Assembly: GCF_004362245.1 (NCBI RefSeq)
Contig: NZ_SNWM01000001.1
Location: 992,001-1,056,000, forward strand
Source of the DNA: Pedobacter duraquae
Lineage (GTDB): Bacteria > Bacteroidota > Bacteroidia > Sphingobacteriales > Sphingobacteriaceae
Direction: 5' to 3'
Length of the DNA: 64,000 nucleotides
Position 1 is the stretch's first letter. Every line of letters starts with the position of its first letter. Both the position numbers and the translations under genes were made by a program. Below the pieces are notes generated by a model. That model worked only from the letters and a program-made list of their open reading frames with translations, was not told the origin of the DNA and did no database searches. This document shows, in pieces, positions 63,489 through 64,000 of this stretch.

Positions 63489-64000
63489 ATACTAAAACCC
63501 ATCGAACCACTAAATAGTCTGACCGATGTTCAGCTCATCCAGCTTTGGCAGGAGGGCAATACTGATGCCTTTGAAGCGATCTATCGCAGGTACAGTGTGA
63601 AGCTGCTTGCTATAGCAATGGATAAGACGCGTGATAGAAGTTTGGCCGAAGAATTAGTACAGGATACTTTTATTGCTTTTTATAACAGTAAAGTTTCTTT
63701 ACAGAAGCTAAATACAGCCATGGCCTTTTTGTATGTGATTCTTAAGAATAAAATACTAGACCTGCACCGCCGCAATATCTTGCAACAGAAATATCAAAAC
63801 CTTTTAAAGCACACCTTTAGCGAAGCTGATGATCAAACTTCTTCATTGATCGAAACGCGTGAGCTGGAAAACTTACTCTACACAGAAATACAGAAATTAC
63901 CTGAGCAGTGTCGACGGGTATTTAAGATGCGCAGAGAGGAGTCTATGACAAACAAGGAGGTAGCCGCCAGTTTATCCATATCAGAAAACACAGTCGAGCA
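63489..64000 (+). CDS. ECF RNA polymerase sigma factor, 3' end cut by window edge
   Basis: The frame contains sigma region 2 (DAFEAIYRRYSVKLLAIAMDKTRDRSLAEELVQDTFIAFY) and the start of region 4 (LPEQCRRVFKMRREESMTNKEVAASLSISENTVE), reading to the last base of the window. It would direct RNA polymerase to the pectin locus once released by FecR. The start is a problem. From the in-frame stop at 63441 there is no ATG, GTG or TTG until ATG 63618, which lies inside region 2. The coordinate given is the approximate upstream end judged from alignment-like length; ATT, ATA or CTG starts or a base error are possible. Confidence 0.82.
   Translation, partial: MLKPIEPLNSLTDVQLIQLWQEGNTDAFEAIYRRYSVKLLAIAMDKTRDRSLAEELVQDTFIAFYNSKVSLQKLNTAMAFLYVILKNKILDLHRRNILQQKYQNLLKHTFSEADDQTSSLIETRELENLLYTEIQKLPEQCRRVFKMRREESMTNKEVAASLSISENTVE

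Overview
The window looks like chromosome from a soil or plant-associated member of the Sphingobacteriaceae (Bacteroidota; Pedobacter/Mucilaginibacter-like). The evidence is three SusC/SusD pairs, a giant hybrid two-component sensor, an ECF sigma/FecR pair, a Bacteroidota-type promoter (TTG, 19 nt, TAnnTTTG) and a tmRNA whose tag reads GENNYALAA.

Region 1 (1-28856) is a xylan/arabinoxylan utilization locus. A plus-strand operon (932-8095) encodes two GH43-CBM6 enzymes, a GH127/GH146 beta-L-arabinofuranosidase and a retaining-type GH97. A GH43 gene cut by the left edge is divergent to it. On the minus strand, a six-gene operon reads SusC, SusD, SusC, SusD, surface binding lipoprotein, GH10 xylanase. 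This is the order of the xusABCDE-xyn10 core of gut and rumen Bacteroidetes. A hybrid sensor/AraC regulator, a GH43 beta-xylosidase and a sodium/sugar symporter follow. Together the genes would cut xylan at the surface, import oligomers, strip side chains in the periplasm and take up the sugars.

Region 2 (29240-38740) is ordinary chromosome: an SDR oxidoreductase with a Crp-type regulator, MepB and DinB proteins, tRNA-Met, a HAD phosphatase, an Mpo1-like protein, an M61 peptidase, a large MG2-type secreted protein and proline dehydrogenase.

Region 3 (38830-49790) is aromatic amino acid biosynthesis: an S4 protein, aroB, a sterol-desaturase family protein, then pheA, DAHP synthase-chorismate mutase, aroA and aroC. 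A complete transcription attenuator with an aromatic-rich leader peptide lies before pheA. A fused E1 dehydrogenase, a DUF1573 protein and an aminotransferase follow.

Region 4 (49850-54670) starts at ssrA (tmRNA) and is an accessory/defence stretch. It holds a membrane-anchored PD-(D/E)XK-like protein, a broken DUF2971 gene, a retron (RT fused to a TOPRIM domain, with a predicted msr-msd RNA directly upstream), a fragment resembling the N-terminus of a Fic protein and a 10-bp tandem repeat.

Region 5 (54780-64000) is a pectin-type locus: GH28, an esterase, SusD, an STN-containing SusC, FecR anti-sigma and a divergent ECF sigma gene cut by the right edge.

The retron and the aromatic attenuator are the two most notable systems. 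Both rest on inverted or direct repeats visible in the sequence, not only on protein similarity.
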